47,197 bases of DNA from JANQUM01 sp047630355 (GTDB lineage: Bacteria > Bacteroidota > Bacteroidia > Cytophagales > Spirosomataceae), in NCBI GenBank assembly GCA_047630355.1, contig JBLHXN010000015.1, positions 1-47,197 on the forward strand. Direction: 5' to 3'. Below are positions 34,122-42,012 of the stretch, piece by piece (the stretch's first letter is position 1; every line of letters begins with the position of its first letter). A program made the translations under genes and the position numbers. The notes beneath the pieces were generated by a model. That model was not told where the DNA came from and made no database searches. It saw nothing but the letters and a program-made list of their open reading frames with translations.

Positions 34122-35195
34122 TTAATCCCCGTCTCCACTCGTAAATGTTATAGCAATTCCGAGAAGCGATGATAATTCGCTCTTAAAGAATCGGGTGTTT
34201 TTCTGTAGTTCCGTATGAAGCGAACGGACCTTTACTTCATCAGTTGAAATAAGTAGGGCAAGCTTTTCTTCGGGCGAAAATTTCTCCAACTCGTTCGCAA
34301 TTGTATTGATTTGCTCTTTAGTAGAAACCGAAAGGGTAGGACCGCCCTCAACGTTTTCTAAGTAGTCGTCAAAACCAAGACCGTTTCCGCCTTTCCAAAC
34401 GTTTGTTAAAGCATCGAACTGATTTTTGATAAACTCTAAAGACAAACCAGAATATAAGGCTTCAACTTTTTCAGGTTCGGACTTGCTTTGACCGGGACGT
34501 AAACCGAGCGGAAGACCAACTTTGAAATTCTTCAACCCTTCGTAGTTTTTCACAAACTCGTTGTAAAGTGCCGAGGTAGAACTCCCGGCGTCGGTTCCTG
34601 AGTTTTGTACGAATTCCGTTTGGTACGTAGCCCACGCAACGTTCACCTCGTCAATTCGTGTGGCGATATCTTCGGCTACTTTCACCGAATAATTGGCGTA
34701 ATTAGGGTTCGATTGGAAGTTCTTCAAAGCATCTTCATCGAAAAGTAAATAATCTAACGCTAAAAACCCCCTGCTGTCGCGTTCGAAGTCCTGAAAAGTA
34801 GGCGTAGCGGTTTTGGTCTTGTTAGCTATTCGCTGAATATTTACCGGGAAGGTCGCAACTTCTTCAAGCAGACTCTTTTGAATCGTCTTCTCTTCTGCCG
34901 GACCGAAATTATACATGCTCACTTTTAGATAATTTGAATAAGCAGTTTGCCAAGATAACTGAGCATCTTTTAAACGGGCTTCGCTCGGGTTTGCGGCTAA
35001 AGCCTTTAGTTGCATTACTAACTGACTTGTTTGCGTTGAAGCTTCCGAAAATCCGGGTACAATAAGGTTTTTAGCAAAATTGTCTAACATCATGCTGCGG
35101 TCAAATTGACCGCCGGAAGGTGCGTCCGGCTCGTTGCAAGATGTTACGAATAGAAGACTTAGCAGAAGAATTCCGGCAGAATAGATTGATTTCAT
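34122..35195 (-). CDS. Imelysin family lipoprotein
   Basis: 357 residues with lipobox LLLSLLFVTSCNEPD. The imelysin fold is indicated by LKDAQLSWQTAYSNYLKVSMYNFGPA, the ALDYLLFDEDAL motif (imelysin-type GxHxxE-like region is not clearly complete here), and LPLGLRPGQSKSEPEKVEALYSGLSLEF. Imelysins are envelope proteins linked to iron uptake. It is downstream of a DUF4856 gene by 68 bases, the usual partner. A 7-bp hairpin (35222-35228/35243-35249) lies between the two. Confidence 0.88.
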   Translation of the reverse strand: MKSIYSAGILLLSLLFVTSCNEPDAPSGGQFDRSMMLDNFAKNLIVPGFSEASTQTSQLVMQLKALAANPSEARLKDAQLSWQTAYSNYLKVSMYNFGPAEEKTIQKSLLEEVATFPVNIQRIANKTKTATPTFQDFERDSRGFLALDYLLFDEDALKNFQSNPNYANYSVKVAEDIATRIDEVNVAWATYQTEFVQNSGTDAGSSTSALYNEFVKNYEGLKNFKVGLPLGLRPGQSKSEPEKVEALYSGLSLEFIKNQFDALTNVWKGGNGLGFDDYLENVEGGPTLSVSTKEQINTIANELEKFSPEEKLALLISTDEVKVRSLHTELQKNTRFFKSELSSLLGIAITFTSGDGD

Positions 35196-35221
35196 TACGC
35201 TATTTTTATTAAAATGAAAAT

Positions 35222-35249
35222 GACGTTGAATTTGTGTAAATCCAACGTC
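35222..35249 (-). other. Intra-operon hairpin
   Basis: gacgttg (35222-35228) pairs with caacgtc (35243-35249), loop 14 bases, between the DUF4856 stop and the imelysin start on the - strand. There is no T run. It may be an RNA-stability element or nothing. Confidence 0.4.
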
Positions 35250-35263
35250 GTAAATTTGTTGAA

Positions 35264-36358
35264 TTATCTACCTTGTTCAGAAACCCAGTTCTTTTTGAAA
35301 TCTTCAATTTGCTGATCTGTGAAACCGTAGATTGTTTGAAGTTTCTTAATCGCCTGCTGCATTTTTGTCAATTCAGTAACCGGAGAGGATAAGATGTTTA
35401 AAGTAGTAGGGGCTTTGCCGGGTGCGACGTTCATTAATGTGAGTGTTTCGTCAATTTGAGCGTCGGTTATTCTTTTTCTTTCAATAGATTTAAATCCGTG
35501 TAAAAAACCAATTGCCTCACTAAACGAGTGCATCGCCGAAGAAATGGCTGACTCGTCACGATTCGTAGCGGATAATTTACCGATTACACTTTGTAGGTAG
35601 TTTATTGTTGTGGCAGCGTTCGCTTTTTCCCAGTTGTCAAAAATGGCGTCAAATGCTTCGTCGCGTTCGGTATTGTAATTACTGCCGCCTTTCAATGCTG
35701 CTTGCAATTTTATGTAGCTTGACTTGATATTTGTGTAAAAACCATTACCATCGTTTTTATCCCGACGAGCAATATAATTCGCCATAAATCCGTCTGGATT
35801 TGTTACGTTATTCCCATTATTGCTGTTCGGGAAATCTGGTGTAGTACCCATAATCGCTATCATTTTATCGGTAGTAGTCGCGTCTGGAGTTTTAGCAAGC
35901 TTAACGGCATGGTTGTACAAAGCAGCTCCGAAAAGACCTTTTTCAATTAGTTGTTCGTTTTCAACTCCGTATTTATTCAGCAAATAACTTCCGTAAACAC
36001 CACCTTGTGAGCCATCAGGATTGAACTTTTGTCCACCACTGATTTGTACTAATTCGGCTACCAAAGGCGGGATAAGATTATCGTAATAACTTGTTGTTTG
36101 GGTTTTTACCAATGCGTATTTATCATTTATAATGCCGTCGTCAACTTTTCCGCCCGTGCGGCCTTTTTTCATTTCAGTTGAAAGAATCTGTAGATTATTA
36201 AGAACTGCTTTTTGAGCAGAAGTGTTTGCCTCAAATTGACTGGCATCGTAAGAAGTCGGAATTACAAGTGGCTGATTTTCGGGTTCTGTAGTTGTTTCGT
36301 CGCAAGAAAAAAGAGCGATTCCTGATAAGGTTAATACAAAAAGAGTAGATAATTTCAT
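35264..36358 (-). CDS. DUF4856 family lipoprotein
   Basis: 364 residues with lipobox TLSGIALFSCDETTTEP (Cys19). The body matches DUF4856: VIPTSYDASQFEANTSAQK, KTQTTSYYDNLIPPLVAELVQ, GVYGSYLLNKYGVENEQLIEKGLFGAALYNHAVKL and FDNWEKANAATTINYL, a helical protein related to imelysin partners. It is first in a two-gene operon with imelysin. A consensus -7 element sits 50 bases upstream. The job is unknown; iron or haem handling is suggested only by its companion. Confidence 0.88.
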   Translation of the reverse strand: MKLSTLFVLTLSGIALFSCDETTTEPENQPLVIPTSYDASQFEANTSAQKAVLNNLQILSTEMKKGRTGGKVDDGIINDKYALVKTQTTSYYDNLIPPLVAELVQISGGQKFNPDGSQGGVYGSYLLNKYGVENEQLIEKGLFGAALYNHAVKLAKTPDATTTDKMIAIMGTTPDFPNSNNGNNVTNPDGFMANYIARRDKNDGNGFYTNIKSSYIKLQAALKGGSNYNTERDEAFDAIFDNWEKANAATTINYLQSVIGKLSATNRDESAISSAMHSFSEAIGFLHGFKSIERKRITDAQIDETLTLMNVAPGKAPTTLNILSSPVTELTKMQQAIKKLQTIYGFTDQQIEDFKKNWVSEQGR

Positions 36359-36407
36359 GTGTAATATTTAGTGATACTGTTATTTAGACTAATTATAAAT
36401 AATGATG

Positions 36408-36415
36408 CAAATGTA
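36408..36415 (-). promoter_or_regulatory. -7 promoter element of the DUF4856-imelysin operon
   Basis: On the - strand the sequence reads TACATTTG, an exact TAnnTTTG match, 50 bases from the DUF4856 ATG. No -33 TTG at standard spacing. Confidence 0.55.
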
Positions 36416-36477
36416 TCACTCAGTCTTTAAAAATGAAACTAATCGGCGATTTTATTTAGAAAGATTTTAAATAAGGG

Positions 36478-36512
36478 CAAAAAAGAAGACCACTTGTTGA
36501 AAGTGGTCTTCT
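36478..36512 (-). terminator. Rho-independent terminator of the DUF6268 transcript
   Basis: A perfect 12-bp stem (36484-36495 with 36501-36512, agaagaccactt/aagtggtcttct, 5-base loop) is followed on the - strand by six T. It lies 24 bases past the DUF6268 stop. Confidence 0.92.
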
Positions 36513-36535
36513 CAAATTCTGAATTTATTAACTCT

Positions 36536-37585
36536 TTAAGGACTAACTAAGTTTAAACTAATGTTAAAAAATAGCGGGTTGCTAAGCGTGTTATTAAATA
36601 CTGGTATGTTATCTCCCGTAGGATTTTGTTCAGAAAAGCCATCAAAACGCCAATTGTAACGAAGCCCTGCCTGTGCAGCAAGCCAAACGAAATTCTTAAC
36701 TTGTTTTTGGTAAGTAATTCGGGGTTTCAATTCGCCACGTCTGATGTAAATATCCCCATTACCGTTAGCTACTATTGGATCATTGTTCAGGTAAAAAGCA
36801 TTTCCTTCAATCTCGTAACCAAACATCAATAAACTGGTTGGTCCGAAACTTCTTCTTACCTGAATTTTTGCTGGTACCACTGATTCTATTCCCCATTTAT
36901 CGTTAAACGTTTTGTTGTAATAAATAGCTGGAATGTGAAGGAGTTGTCCGGCACGATAGGTACGGGTTACGCCCACGCCAAACATGGTATTTTCGTCTTT
37001 CTTCCAACCGAAAATTCCGATTCCGCTTAGGGTTGTACTCTTTCCCAAATCTAAATCGTCAAAGCCCGTGTAATTTCCACTGACATCTAAATTTCCCTGA
37101 AGAATGATGAAGTGTTTATCATTCAGAGGTTTGAAAAGCGTAGCATTCAAGCCGGTAGTTCGTAGCCCTTTTTCGAGTGAACTAAGTAAGCCCGGGTCAG
37201 CCGGGTTTTCAAAGCCAACATTAGTATCCCAATAAGTTAAACCCAAATTCAAAATAAAATTACTTCGGGAAATCACGGGTGCGTTAAAAGCTAAACGTAA
37301 TCCCCTAAATTTATTGACATCGGTGTCTGGCGAACTATTCACAGAAATTGGGAATGGTAACTGAGCTTCGTACCCAACAGAAATTAGTTGCGTTGGGCTA
37401 AGCCTCACCACTTTCTGTGTAGCGTAGGTTTTTACCACAAAATTATCGGCGTTGCCAAGTTCATCGAAATTGAAATCGTCTAAGTCAGCAAGAGTAGTAT
37501 CGGCAGGAATATCCTGAGCTACTGCGTGCTGGTACGTAAAGAAACACATTGTGATTCCTATAAATAGGACTTTTGTAAAGTTCAT
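36536..37585 (-). CDS. DUF6268-type outer-membrane beta-barrel protein
   Basis: 349 residues with a signal peptide (VLFIGITMCFFTYQHAVAQ). The mature part has amphipathic strands: GLRLAFNAPVISRSNFILNL, TFFGV-like turns, LRTTGLNATLFKPLNDKHF, ITYQKQVKNFVWLAAQAGLRY and a terminal FFNISLNLVSP. The pattern fits DUF6268 barrels. It lies 32 bases after the DUF2147 gene on the same strand and shares its transcript, ending at a strong terminator. Confidence 0.8.
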   Translation of the reverse strand: MNFTKVLFIGITMCFFTYQHAVAQDIPADTTLADLDDFNFDELGNADNFVVKTYATQKVVRLSPTQLISVGYEAQLPFPISVNSSPDTDVNKFRGLRLAFNAPVISRSNFILNLGLTYWDTNVGFENPADPGLLSSLEKGLRTTGLNATLFKPLNDKHFIILQGNLDVSGNYTGFDDLDLGKSTTLSGIGIFGWKKDENTMFGVGVTRTYRAGQLLHIPAIYYNKTFNDKWGIESVVPAKIQVRRSFGPTSLLMFGYEIEGNAFYLNNDPIVANGNGDIYIRRGELKPRITYQKQVKNFVWLAAQAGLRYNWRFDGFSEQNPTGDNIPVFNNTLSNPLFFNISLNLVSP

Positions 37586-37617
37586 GTGGGTAGCGGTTAG
37601 TGTAATTAGAAATCCAA

Positions 37618-38169
37618 TTATTTTTTAACCTGACGTTTCCACACGTCCGTTTTTCCAAACAAAGAAACACCGATGTAGCCGCGTACTTCGAGTGTATTTT
37701 CGTTTACTAAAGTCATCTCGCATGAATAATCGTTGCCCGTTTTTGGGTCGTAGATGTTTCCGCCTTCCCAGACATTCTTTCCGACAAAATCAAAACTACG
37801 CATGTTTGTCATACCTTTTAGCGGTACGCTACGCTTAGATTCGTCGGGGTTGTTCACGTCAGTCCGTGGCTTGCCGCTTTTGTCGTTGGCTTCTTTCAGC
37901 CACACTATGCGTCCGTAATATTTGCTTCCGCTTTTGTAAATCTGGACAATTCCGGTTCCTTCCCCGTTTTTCCAGAGACCTACCACATCTTCCGCGTCGG
38001 CAGCATTCGCTTCTGCAAGGGTCGCATCATCCATAATGGTTGTCTCCACAACGGTTGCGTCCACAACGGTTGCGTCCACAACGGAAGGCTTCGTATCGTT
38101 AGCTTTGATAGTAAATGCGAAAGCAGATGTAAATAAAGTAGTGAGGAGTAATTTTGAAAATGATTTCAT
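37618..38169 (-). CDS. DUF2147 family protein with VVDAT repeats
   Basis: 183 residues with a signal peptide (LLLTTLFTSAFAFTIKA). Next comes a short repeat, VVDATVVDATVVETTIMDDAT, coded by tandem 15-bp units around 38040-38090. The DUF2147 domain follows: VVGLWKNGEGTGIVQIYKSG, YYGRIVWLKEAND, GNDYSCEMTLVNENTLEVRG and GVSLFGKTDVWKR, which is lipocalin-like. It is first in a two-gene unit with the DUF6268 barrel. The function is unknown. Confidence 0.9.
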   Translation of the reverse strand: MKSFSKLLLTTLFTSAFAFTIKANDTKPSVVDATVVDATVVETTIMDDATLAEANAADAEDVVGLWKNGEGTGIVQIYKSGSKYYGRIVWLKEANDKSGKPRTDVNNPDESKRSVPLKGMTNMRSFDFVGKNVWEGGNIYDPKTGNDYSCEMTLVNENTLEVRGYIGVSLFGKTDVWKRQVKK

Positions 38170-38254
38170 TTGGTTAATTTTAGTTTGTCCACTTTAACTC
38201 GTTCTAACCGGAAAAAATTTCACTTTGTTTATTGATATTATAAATATAACGAGA

Positions 38255-39235
38255 TTACCACACCTTTGAACCGAGTAGTTTCTCGCCTAATTCTGATAAT
38301 TTAGCGGTATTGTATTTGTCTCTTTCCCAGTTTCTTGGGTCACCCGGAAAAGCGTAGCCTTCGGGAGCAATGCGGTTTTTCCATGAATTTGTCCGCCAGT
38401 TTTTTAGTTCGTCGTTCTCTTCTTCGGCGGGCATCATCGAAATGTATTGAGCAATCCTGACTTTATCTTCTGAATTATTCGGACGAATGCCGTGTGGCGT
38501 TAAACTATTGAAAATTAGTAAATCGCCCGCTTCAAGTTTTACTTTGTGAAATTCGTCGGCAAATTCTGAGGTGTCGGGTTTGAAACGGTCGCGGTTTTCG
38601 GGTTGCGTAGTTTTCCACGAATCGTATTCACGGTAAAGTCTTGGAATGCACTGAAAGCCACCCATGTTTTCGTCGGTTTGATCGGCAAGAGCTATTACGC
38701 CTTGTACATTCTGCGGGCGGGTTTCGGGGTCGTAATCCCAATGAATAAAACCGTTGAAAATATGGTCGGGTCGGGTCGGGAAGTTAAGGTTTGCCCGGTC
38801 AATAGTTACCCAAAGTTTGTCCGTTCCCCAAACATCGGTGAAAGCATCGTACATCCGCTGAGATTGACGATTATTCCAAAGCGTCTGATGGTTATAAACT
38901 TCTACCATGCCGCTGTTAGCGAGTTCTTTCATTTTCATCTCAGCTCGTGGCGGAGCGTACCAAGATTCAGAATCATTCGGGTCTTTTTCTTCAAATTCCC
39001 ACAGGAAATCGGCGGTTTGTTTGGCTTGTTCTTTCGGAACGGCATTCTTCACGATTACGTAGCCATTCTCTATCCAGAATTTCCAATCGGCTTCACTCAG
39101 AACTTTAAGCGGTTTGCCGTTGCTCCGGTCGTTAAGTTTCTGCTTACTACTCGTGGACGTTGATGGATTCCCCGGAATATCTTTGTGGTTTTTGTTTGCC
39201 ATTTCTACCTGCGGGTTCATTGTTTTGTTTTTCAT
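38255..39235 (-). CDS. Phytanoyl-CoA dioxygenase family protein
   Basis: The ATG at 39235 (MKNKTMNPQVEM) is preferred; a 12-residue upstream extension overlaps the promoter. About 326 residues. The Fe(II)/2-oxoglutarate fold shows WKFWIENGYVIVKNAVPKEQ, the iron ligands His and Asp in GFIHWDYDPETRPQ, and the distal His and 2-oxoglutarate Arg in SLTPHGIRPNNSEDKVRIAQ. It hydroxylates a small substrate of unknown nature. It is divergent from an AraC regulator with a sensor domain, which probably controls it. Confidence 0.88.
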   Translation of the reverse strand: MKNKTMNPQVEMANKNHKDIPGNPSTSTSSKQKLNDRSNGKPLKVLSEADWKFWIENGYVIVKNAVPKEQAKQTADFLWEFEEKDPNDSESWYAPPRAEMKMKELANSGMVEVYNHQTLWNNRQSQRMYDAFTDVWGTDKLWVTIDRANLNFPTRPDHIFNGFIHWDYDPETRPQNVQGVIALADQTDENMGGFQCIPRLYREYDSWKTTQPENRDRFKPDTSEFADEFHKVKLEAGDLLIFNSLTPHGIRPNNSEDKVRIAQYISMMPAEEENDELKNWRTNSWKNRIAPEGYAFPGDPRNWERDKYNTAKLSELGEKLLGSKVW

Positions 39236-39268
39236 TGTTTCGTATAGTTTAATGTTGAAATAATAATA

Positions 39269-39276
39269 CAAATTTA
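39269..39276 (-). promoter_or_regulatory. -7 promoter element of the dioxygenase gene
   Basis: The - strand reads TAAATTTG, an exact TAnnTTTG match, 34 bases before the ATG at 39235, within the divergent region shared with the AraC gene. Confidence 0.55.
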
Positions 39277-39385
39277 GGGTGGTTGAGGTCCGAAATCCAC
39301 CTCAATAGTATCCAGTATTTGAATTATATTGATAATTTAGAGTCCTGATGTGCTATATATTAGATAATATTACATTTATACGTGT

Positions 39386-40234
39386 ATGAAACTTGCTCTC
39401 GAATCAATAAGTCCAAATGAAAGCAGCTCGTTTAAGTTGATAGTAAATCCTCGACTCAGCGATTTTTTCTTTTGGCACTTTCATCCCGAATTTGAATTGG
39501 TTTATATTGAAGGTGCTACCGGAACGCGGCACGTGGGCGACCATATTTCTGTTTACAACGAAAGTGATTTGGTTCTGATTGGGTCAAATATTCCGCACCT
39601 AAACTTTGACTACCGCGTCAAAACGGATTATCAGAAAATGGTCATTCATATCCGAGCGAATTTTTTACAATATGCAGACGGTATAACGCCAGAACTTGAA
39701 AAAGTAAAGCAATTATTAAGGAACTCTGCCAAGGGAATTGCCTTCGGCGAAAAAACTAAAACTCTATTGAAAGAACGAATCAAAGCGATTCACACATTTA
39801 ATGAGTTTGATCGCTTCTTAGAACTACTTTCGATTTTTAACTTGTTAGCCAATGCCGAAGACACAACGTTTTTACACGTAAGTGACTTTGCTAATAAATT
39901 TTCAAAAAAGGAACACGAGCGTCTGAATAGAATTTATACTTTTGTGGAGCAATCTTACAACAGGTCAATTTCTTTGGAAGAAGTAGCAGAACTTAGCAAC
40001 TACTCGAAGGCTGCATTTTGCAGATTTTTCAAACGAATGACAAAACTAACCTTTGTTGAGTTCTTGAATAATTACCGAATAAATCAGGCGAAACGCTACT
40101 TATTAGCAGGTAAAAATGTCACCGAAGCGGCCGGATTGTGTGGCTACGAAAGCCTTTCATATTTTAACAGAGTCTTCAAACGGATTACATCCGAGAACCC
40201 CATTTCATTCAAAAATAATCATACAATCACCTAA
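39386..40234 (+). CDS. AraC-family transcriptional regulator with cupin sensor
   Basis: 282 residues. The N-terminal cupin-like part includes FFFWHFHPEFELVYIEGATGTRHVGD and LVLIGSNIPHLNFDY. The C-terminal double helix-turn-helix is typical: ISLEEVAELSNYSKAAFCRFFKRMTKLTFVEFLNNYRINQAKRYL, with KNVTEAAGLCGYESLSYFNRVFKR (shown in parts of the 190-280 region). It is divergent from the dioxygenase and its stop overlaps the RidA start (TAATG at 40232-40236), so it likely regulates both. Confidence 0.9.
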   Translation: MKLALESISPNESSSFKLIVNPRLSDFFFWHFHPEFELVYIEGATGTRHVGDHISVYNESDLVLIGSNIPHLNFDYRVKTDYQKMVIHIRANFLQYADGITPELEKVKQLLRNSAKGIAFGEKTKTLLKERIKAIHTFNEFDRFLELLSIFNLLANAEDTTFLHVSDFANKFSKKEHERLNRIYTFVEQSYNRSISLEEVAELSNYSKAAFCRFFKRMTKLTFVEFLNNYRINQAKRYLLAGKNVTEAAGLCGYESLSYFNRVFKRITSENPISFKNNHTIT

Positions 40235-40704
40235 TGGAAAATTCACCCGAAGAAAACCTACAACCTTATCTAGCAGAAATTCCGCCCGCTCCAACTCGTG
40301 GCGGAGTGTATTCGCCTTGTCTGATTGTTGAAAATCTTGTTTATGTAAGTGGGCATTTGCCTTTTTACAAAGACGGAACTTACCCAATTGGCAGAGTGGG
40401 AGGGGAGTTTGATATAGAAACCGCGAAAATCGCTGCTCGTCAGGTTGGCTATAATATTATTGCAACGCTTCGCGAAAACCTCGGTTCTTTAGATAAAATA
40501 GAACGCGTTGTGAAAATATTTGGAATGCTGAATGCTGTTCCCGAATTTCAAAACCACGCCGATGTTATGAACGGTTGTACCGAACTTTTTGGAGAACTTT
40601 GGGGTGAAGAAAAAGGACTTGGCACCCGCAGTGCCGTTGGAATGGGTTCGTTACCAAAAGGTGTTCCGGTTGAAATTGAAGCGATATTTTTACTCAAAAG
40701 CTAA
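40234..40704 (+). CDS. RidA family protein (YjgF/YER057c/UK114)
   Basis: 156 residues, beginning at the ATG that overlaps the AraC stop. Motifs: PPAPTRGGVYSPCLIVENLVYVSGHLPF, IETAKIAARQVGYNIIATL and MNGCTELFGELWG, ending in GTRSAVGMGSLPKGVPVEIE. The Arg in TRSAVGM is at the usual active-site position. Members of this longer subgroup may not be enamine deaminases. Cotranscribed with the regulator. It is convergent with the sugar dehydrogenase and overlaps it by 15 bases. Confidence 0.9.
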   Translation: MENSPEENLQPYLAEIPPAPTRGGVYSPCLIVENLVYVSGHLPFYKDGTYPIGRVGGEFDIETAKIAARQVGYNIIATLRENLGSLDKIERVVKIFGMLNAVPEFQNHADVMNGCTELFGELWGEEKGLGTRSAVGMGSLPKGVPVEIEAIFLLKS

Positions 40705-41871
40705 CCGTTGGACTTTACCACTTTGGTAATTCAGCAGGTATAATTCACCGTCTTTATCTTGTCCGAATGAGGAAAGCGAACCCGTCAGACGAGTCAATAA
40801 CTCATTGGTTGACTGTTTGGTAGATTCGTCGTACTTCAACGCCCAAATACGCCCGCTGGCGTAATCTCCGTAAATGTACTTTCCGGTTAATTCTGTGTGG
40901 ATTTTACCCCGATATACGTACCCGCCAGTTATGGAGCGTCCTACGTTTGTGCCGTAATCAAAGACTGGATCAATCAATCCTTCTTTGTTGCAGTTTGATG
41001 AAGGATTAAAGCAGCCAAAACCTTCGGTGATTCTCCAACCGAAGTTGCCGCCTTTTTCCAAAATATCAATTTCTTCTTTTTCATTTTGTCCGACGTCAGC
41101 AATCCAGAACTTACCCGTTTCTTTATCGAGATTCATTTTCCACGGGTTACGCAAACCGTAAGCGTAAATTTCCGGTCTGGCGTTCGAGTCATTCACAAAA
41201 GGGTTGTCAGTTGGAATGGCGTAATTCAAACCGTTTGATTTTTTGTTAATGTCAATCCGTAAAATTTTCCCCAAGACTGAATTTAAATTCTGGGCAAAAT
41301 TTTGTGGATCCCCGCCGCTTCCGCCGTCGCCGATTGCGATATACAGGTAGCCGTCTTTCCCAAAAGCTATCTTTCCGCCGTTATGATTGGAATAAGGCTG
41401 CCCAAAAGTCAATAAAATTTCTTCGCTTGCGGCATCCGCCAGATTTTTGTCCGAAGAAAAACGAGAAATGACTGATTCTAATTTTCCTGCGTTTTGTCTC
41501 GTATAATTGACAAAGAGCTGACCGTTAGAACTAAAATTCGGATGAAGTGCCATTCCTAATAAACCCTTTTCACCACCCGAATTGACGGCATTCTTCATAT
41601 CTAAGAAATCGGAGGTTGAATTGGCAGCGGGATCATTTTTAAATACCTTGATTACTCCGGCTTGCTCTATTACAAATAATCGGTTTGTGCCGTCGTCAGA
41701 ATAAACCATCTCAACGGGGTCTTTGAAAGTCAGATTTGTGAACGCATCCTGAACTTCCCACTTGGCGTTTGGATTCGTGGCATCATCGTCATCCACAACA
41801 GTCTCGGTTTTACAGCTAACTATAGATGCTACAAAAAGCAATGAAAGAAATGGTGTTTTTATAATTCTCAT
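40690..41871 (-). CDS. PQQ-dependent sugar dehydrogenase-like lipoprotein
   Basis: The ATG at 41871 gives MRIIKTPFLSLLFVASIVSC, a lipoprotein signal; the open frame extends to 41949 without a credible leader. About 393 residues. The GSDH propeller shows FKDPVEMVYSDDGTNRLFVI, KGLLGMALHPNFSSNGQLFVNY, HNGGKIAFGKDGYLYIAIGDGG, EIYAYGLRNPWKMNLDKETG, WRITEGFGCFN and GGYVYRGKIHTELTGKYIYG. It is likely a periplasmic or surface soluble aldose dehydrogenase. PQQ synthesis genes are not seen. Confidence 0.88.
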   Translation of the reverse strand: MRIIKTPFLSLLFVASIVSCKTETVVDDDDATNPNAKWEVQDAFTNLTFKDPVEMVYSDDGTNRLFVIEQAGVIKVFKNDPAANSTSDFLDMKNAVNSGGEKGLLGMALHPNFSSNGQLFVNYTRQNAGKLESVISRFSSDKNLADAASEEILLTFGQPYSNHNGGKIAFGKDGYLYIAIGDGGSGGDPQNFAQNLNSVLGKILRIDINKKSNGLNYAIPTDNPFVNDSNARPEIYAYGLRNPWKMNLDKETGKFWIADVGQNEKEEIDILEKGGNFGWRITEGFGCFNPSSNCNKEGLIDPVFDYGTNVGRSITGGYVYRGKIHTELTGKYIYGDYASGRIWALKYDESTKQSTNELLTRLTGSLSSFGQDKDGELYLLNYQSGKVQRLAFE

Positions 41872-41980
41872 GATGAAATGGTTATTTCCTACAATAACAT
41901 ACTTACGTAAGATTTGTTGTTCCAGAGGTGAAATTGCTAATTCATACAATCGTTTTTCCCGCCTTTACCCAAGTATTTCT

Positions 41981-41988
41981 TAGCTTTG
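41981..41988 (+). promoter_or_regulatory. -7 promoter element of aspS
   Basis: TAGCTTTG is an exact TAnnTTTG match, 24 bases before the ATG at 42013. It covers the TTG at 41986 that would open the longest frame, so that longer start would not be transcribed from this promoter. Confidence 0.65.
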
Positions 41989-42012
41989 CGGCTCAAAAAA
42001 AACGAAATCAGC

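Noticed and set aside
38603..39163. 186-codon open frame on the + strand
   Set aside because: Antisense shadow of the dioxygenase gene, whose catalytic motifs are clear on the - strand.
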